Positions 61,676-64,000 of a DNA stretch of 64,000 bases are shown in pieces. Made by a program: the position numbers and the translations under genes. The stretch is from NCBI GenBank assembly GCA_905479065.1, contig CAJQLB010000027.1, forward strand, positions 1-64,000, given 5' to 3'. The stretch is from an uncultured Flavobacteriaceae bacterium (lineage in GTDB: Bacteria; Bacteroidota; Bacteroidia; Flavobacteriales; Flavobacteriaceae). The stretch's first letter is position 1; the number at the start of each line of letters is the position of its first letter. The notes below the pieces were generated by a model. The model searched no databases. It had not been told where the DNA came from and saw only the letters and a program-made list of their open reading frames with translations.

Positions 61676-63043
61676 ATGAAAAATCTTAGCAGATTAATGT
61701 TCGTATTGTTGTTATTGATTGGTTTTAATAATGCAAATGCACAAGATGATAACAACCCTTGGCAATTCAGTTTTGGTATTAATGCCGTTGATCTTTATCC
61801 AGTAGGAGAAAATGCCCCTCTTGGAGAATACTTTGATGAATTTTTCAATGTTACAGATCACTACAATATTTTACCATCACTTTCAACGTTTACCGTATCT
61901 AAATATATGGGTGATAATCTCTCTTTCGGAATAAGAGGATCTGTAAATTCAATTTCAAAGGTTGGTGATTCTACGACAGAAGACGATTTATCATATTTTG
62001 CCATTAATGGTATCTTAAAATATAACCTTGGACCTGTTCTAGATTGGAACAAATTACAGCCTTACTTTGGTGTAGGAGGTGGTTACACATGGGTTGATAA
62101 AATTGGTGCAGGAACCGTTAATGGTTCTTTTGGTTTAAGTTATGTAATGAGTGAAACTGTGTCTTTAGTGGCAGAATCAACATATAAGCACGCTTTCGAA
62201 AACTATTTACCAAAACATTTTGAGCACTCAATAAGTGTTGCTTTTAATTTTGGTGGTAAAGATTCTGATGGCGATGGTATTTATGATAAAAACGATTTAT
62301 GCCCTGATGTACCAGGATTAGCTGAATTTGATGGCTGTCCAGATTCTGATGGTGACGGGATCGAAGATTCTAAAGACACATGTCCAAATGAAGCTGGTTT
62401 AGCCGAATTTGATGGTTGCCCAGATACAGATGGTGATGGTGTTTCAGATAACAATGATGATTGTCCAAATACAGCTGGTCTTAAATCCTTAGGGGGTTGC
62501 CCTGATACTGATGGCGATGGCATTGCTGATGGAAGTGATAATTGTCCAAATGAAGCGGGTCCAGCTGCAAATAATGGATGCCCTTGGCCTGATTCTGACG
62601 GTGATGGCGTATTAGATAAAGATGATCAGTGTCCTAACGAGGCTGGAACAGTTGCCAATAATGGGTGCCCAGAAATTAATCCAACAGTAGAAGTAATGGA
62701 TACTTTAAATGAGTACTCGAGATCTATTGGATTTGCTACTGGAAAATCATCATTCAAAGAAAAAACTGAAAATATTCTAAATGCAATGACTGCAATTTTT
62801 AAGGAATATCCAAAAGCAAATTTCATCATTGAGGGTCATACAGACAGTACAGGTAGTGAAGGTTTTAATCAAAAACTTTCAGAGAAAAGAGCAAATGCTG
62901 TTCACGATTATTTAGTTGCAAACGGAATTAGTGATGATCGTTTATCAACTGTTGGTTACGGTGAAACTCGACCAATTGACGATAATAAAACAAGAGCTGG
63001 GCGATCAAACAACAGACGTGTTGACGTAATATTAAATGATTAA
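61676..63043 (+). CDS. OmpA-family protein with thrombospondin type 3 repeats
   Basis: 455 residues from ATG 61676 (the frame opens at a TTG 6 bp upstream). Signal peptide (ending ANAQ, about 22), N-terminal eight-strand barrel (about 25-190), five calcium-binding TSP3 repeats (about 196-332, DSDGDGI..D..D.CP), and a C-terminal OmpA peptidoglycan-binding domain (about 345-455) with EGHTDSTGS and GRSNNRRVDVIL. It anchors the outer membrane to peptidoglycan. Its own promoter and terminator make it monocistronic. Confidence 0.92.
   Translation: MKNLSRLMFVLLLLIGFNNANAQDDNNPWQFSFGINAVDLYPVGENAPLGEYFDEFFNVTDHYNILPSLSTFTVSKYMGDNLSFGIRGSVNSISKVGDSTTEDDLSYFAINGILKYNLGPVLDWNKLQPYFGVGGGYTWVDKIGAGTVNGSFGLSYVMSETVSLVAESTYKHAFENYLPKHFEHSISVAFNFGGKDSDGDGIYDKNDLCPDVPGLAEFDGCPDSDGDGIEDSKDTCPNEAGLAEFDGCPDTDGDGVSDNNDDCPNTAGLKSLGGCPDTDGDGIADGSDNCPNEAGPAANNGCPWPDSDGDGVLDKDDQCPNEAGTVANNGCPEINPTVEVMDTLNEYSRSIGFATGKSSFKEKTENILNAMTAIFKEYPKANFIIEGHTDSTGSEGFNQKLSEKRANAVHDYLVANGISDDRLSTVGYGETRPIDDNKTRAGRSNNRRVDVILND
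62261..62672 (+). repeat. TSP3 tandem repeat region in the ompA gene
   Basis: Five in-frame units of about 27 codons with the pattern DxDGDG(I/V)xDxxDxCP and G(x)GCP spacers. The DNA units are similar but not identical, so repeat-number change by slippage is less likely than for perfect repeats. Confidence 0.8.
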
Positions 63044-63076
63044 TTATTACAGATAATTAAAATTTAAAAATAAGTT

Positions 63077-63106
63077 AAAAACGCTGAGATAATATCTCAG
63101 CGTTTT
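63077..63106 (+). terminator. Intrinsic terminator of the ompA-type gene
   Basis: A 14-bp stem AAAACGCTGAGATA/TATCTCAGCGTTTT with a minimal loop and a run of six T. It lies 34 bp after the stop and 14 bp before the ATG of the next gene, which therefore needs its own promoter or readthrough. Confidence 0.92.
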
Positions 63107-63119
63107 TTATTTTTATAAC

Positions 63120-64000
63120 ATGACAAGTTTTATTTACGACGTTTTAATTGATTTAAAAAAAAAGAATAAAAATCTATCTGAACTTATATTTATTCTTCCA
63201 AGTAAAAGAGCTGGCATTGTATTAAGAAGAGAATTAGCACATATTGAAAAACGCACTCTCTTTGCTCCTTTAATTTATAGTATTGAAGAATTTTCTGAAG
63301 AGCTTTCAGGTTTAAAATCAAAGCAAAAAATAGAGCTTTTATTTTTATTTTATGAAGTTTACCAAAACGAAACTATTGAGAAACATCAAGAACCGTTTGA
63401 CTCTTTTTTAAAATGGGCTCAAATTCTTTTACAAGATTTTAATGAAATTGATCGGTACTTAATTGATCCAAAACATATTTTTAATTATTTACACGATATT
63501 CAAAAAATTAATTCAGATCATTGGTCACTATCAAAAAATCAAACGAGTCTTACCAATAATTACTTAGTTTTTTGGTCTCAATTACACAATTTATACGAAT
63601 CATTTACAAGGGTCTTAATTAATTCGGGAAGTGGTTATCAAGGATTAATTTACAGAGAAGCGACAGAGAATATTGAAAATTACATCCAAGCAAACACCAA
63701 TAAGCACCATGTTTTTGTTGGCTTTAATGCGTTAAACACTGCTGAGTCAACCATCATACAAGAATTGTTAAATAATGGTGTAGCAGATGTTTATTGGGAT
63801 ATCGATGAAGAATTCATGAACTCAGAAATTCATACAGCTTCACACTTCATTAAGAATCACCAATCAGAATGGCCTCATTATCAAACACATCCATTCAATT
63901 TCATAACAAACAACTTTAAAACAAAAAAGAAGATACAGATCATTGGTGTTCCACAAAACATTGGACAAGCAAAGGTTATTGGTGAGACTCTCCATAATCT
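63120..64000 (+). CDS. AddB-like PD-(D/E)XK nuclease family protein (partial)
   Basis: Open from ATG 63120 (MTSFIYDVLIDLKKKN) to the end of the window: 293 codons and two bases. The N-terminal LIFILPSKRAGIVLRRELA, with a PSKRAG element in place of a Walker A motif, and FNEIDRYLIDP are typical of AddB-like helicase-nuclease subunits in Bacteroidetes; HHVFVGFNALNTAES follows. The nuclease domain would be beyond the window. By context it partners the AddA-like gene at 57202. Confidence 0.82.
   Translation, partial: MTSFIYDVLIDLKKKNKNLSELIFILPSKRAGIVLRRELAHIEKRTLFAPLIYSIEEFSEELSGLKSKQKIELLFLFYEVYQNETIEKHQEPFDSFLKWAQILLQDFNEIDRYLIDPKHIFNYLHDIQKINSDHWSLSKNQTSLTNNYLVFWSQLHNLYESFTRVLINSGSGYQGLIYREATENIENYIQANTNKHHVFVGFNALNTAESTIIQELLNNGVADVYWDIDEEFMNSEIHTASHFIKNHQSEWPHYQTHPFNFITNNFKTKKKIQIIGVPQNIGQAKVIGETLHN

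Noticed and set aside
62281-62523. Minus-strand open frame with PSPSVSGQP repeats
   Set aside because: Antisense shadow of the TSP3 repeats in the ompA gene.
1-64000. Prophage, insertion sequence, CRISPR array, tRNA or rRNA
   Set aside because: No transposase, integrase, phage, repeat-spacer or tRNA-like sequence was seen; the gene order is core-genome-like.

Overview
The window looks like a chromosomal segment of a marine-type member of the family Flavobacteriaceae (phylum Bacteroidota). The evidence is strong AT bias, Bacteroidetes-type -7 boxes (TAnnTTTG), type IX secretion (T9SS) cargo and machinery signals (PorZ and a C-terminal sorting domain), a complete Bat aerotolerance operon, an IPExxxVDY-type protein, DUF2490, a viroplasmin/RNase H fusion and an OmpA protein with thrombospondin type 3 repeats. 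The genus cannot be fixed from sequence reading alone. I see no prophage, insertion sequence, CRISPR array, rRNA or tRNA, so most of this is core genome.

Layout. 1-5.1 kb: the tail of an unknown gene, a long noncoding stretch, a large secreted mosaic protein (BspA-like repeats with a T9SS sorting domain), recX, and a 112-bp decayed copy of that protein's 3' end on the far side of recX. 5.1-14.3 kb: porZ-recO-TonB receptor operon, gdhA, an outer-membrane-like protein and a cystathionine gamma-synthase type enzyme. 14.3-25.7 kb: mixed housekeeping (Na+/H+ antiporter, Spx/ArsC-like, GNAT, thioesterase, yicC-gmk-nadD, gpsA, pheS, cvpA) with small lineage-specific unknowns. 25.7-29.4 kb: beta-carbonic anhydrase, SulP transporter and DUF2490, probably a bicarbonate uptake/hydration module. 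29.4-38.5 kb: moxR-DUF58-unknown-batA-batB-batC-batD-batE on the minus strand. 38.7-41.5 kb: aldo/keto reductase, SDR and an AlbA_2 protein. 41.5-43.3 kb: a structured intergenic element and a membrane-spanning regulator. 43.4-57.1 kb: ALDH7-type dehydrogenase, SH3/ABM/dinB, pyk, rnc-fabF-acpP, purN, RNase H, PfkB kinase, a PurF-like enzyme, a twin small-RNA locus and superoxide dismutase. 57.2-64 kb: AddA-like helicase-nuclease, kbl, ompA and the start of an AddB-like gene.

The most interesting item not explained by ordinary genes is the pair of near-identical ~73-nt units at 56149-56222 and 56397-56468. Each has a -7 promoter box at the same distance, a 5' stem with one bulged base, and an intrinsic terminator. 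The differences between the copies fall in the bulge, in a G/A swap that keeps pairing, and in homopolymer length, as expected for paralogous structured small RNAs. Second is the regulator at 41923-43299: a periplasmic sensor-like domain, one membrane helix and a C-terminal winged-helix-like DNA-binding domain, preceded by a 101-bp branched inverted repeat whose right arm abuts its promoter.
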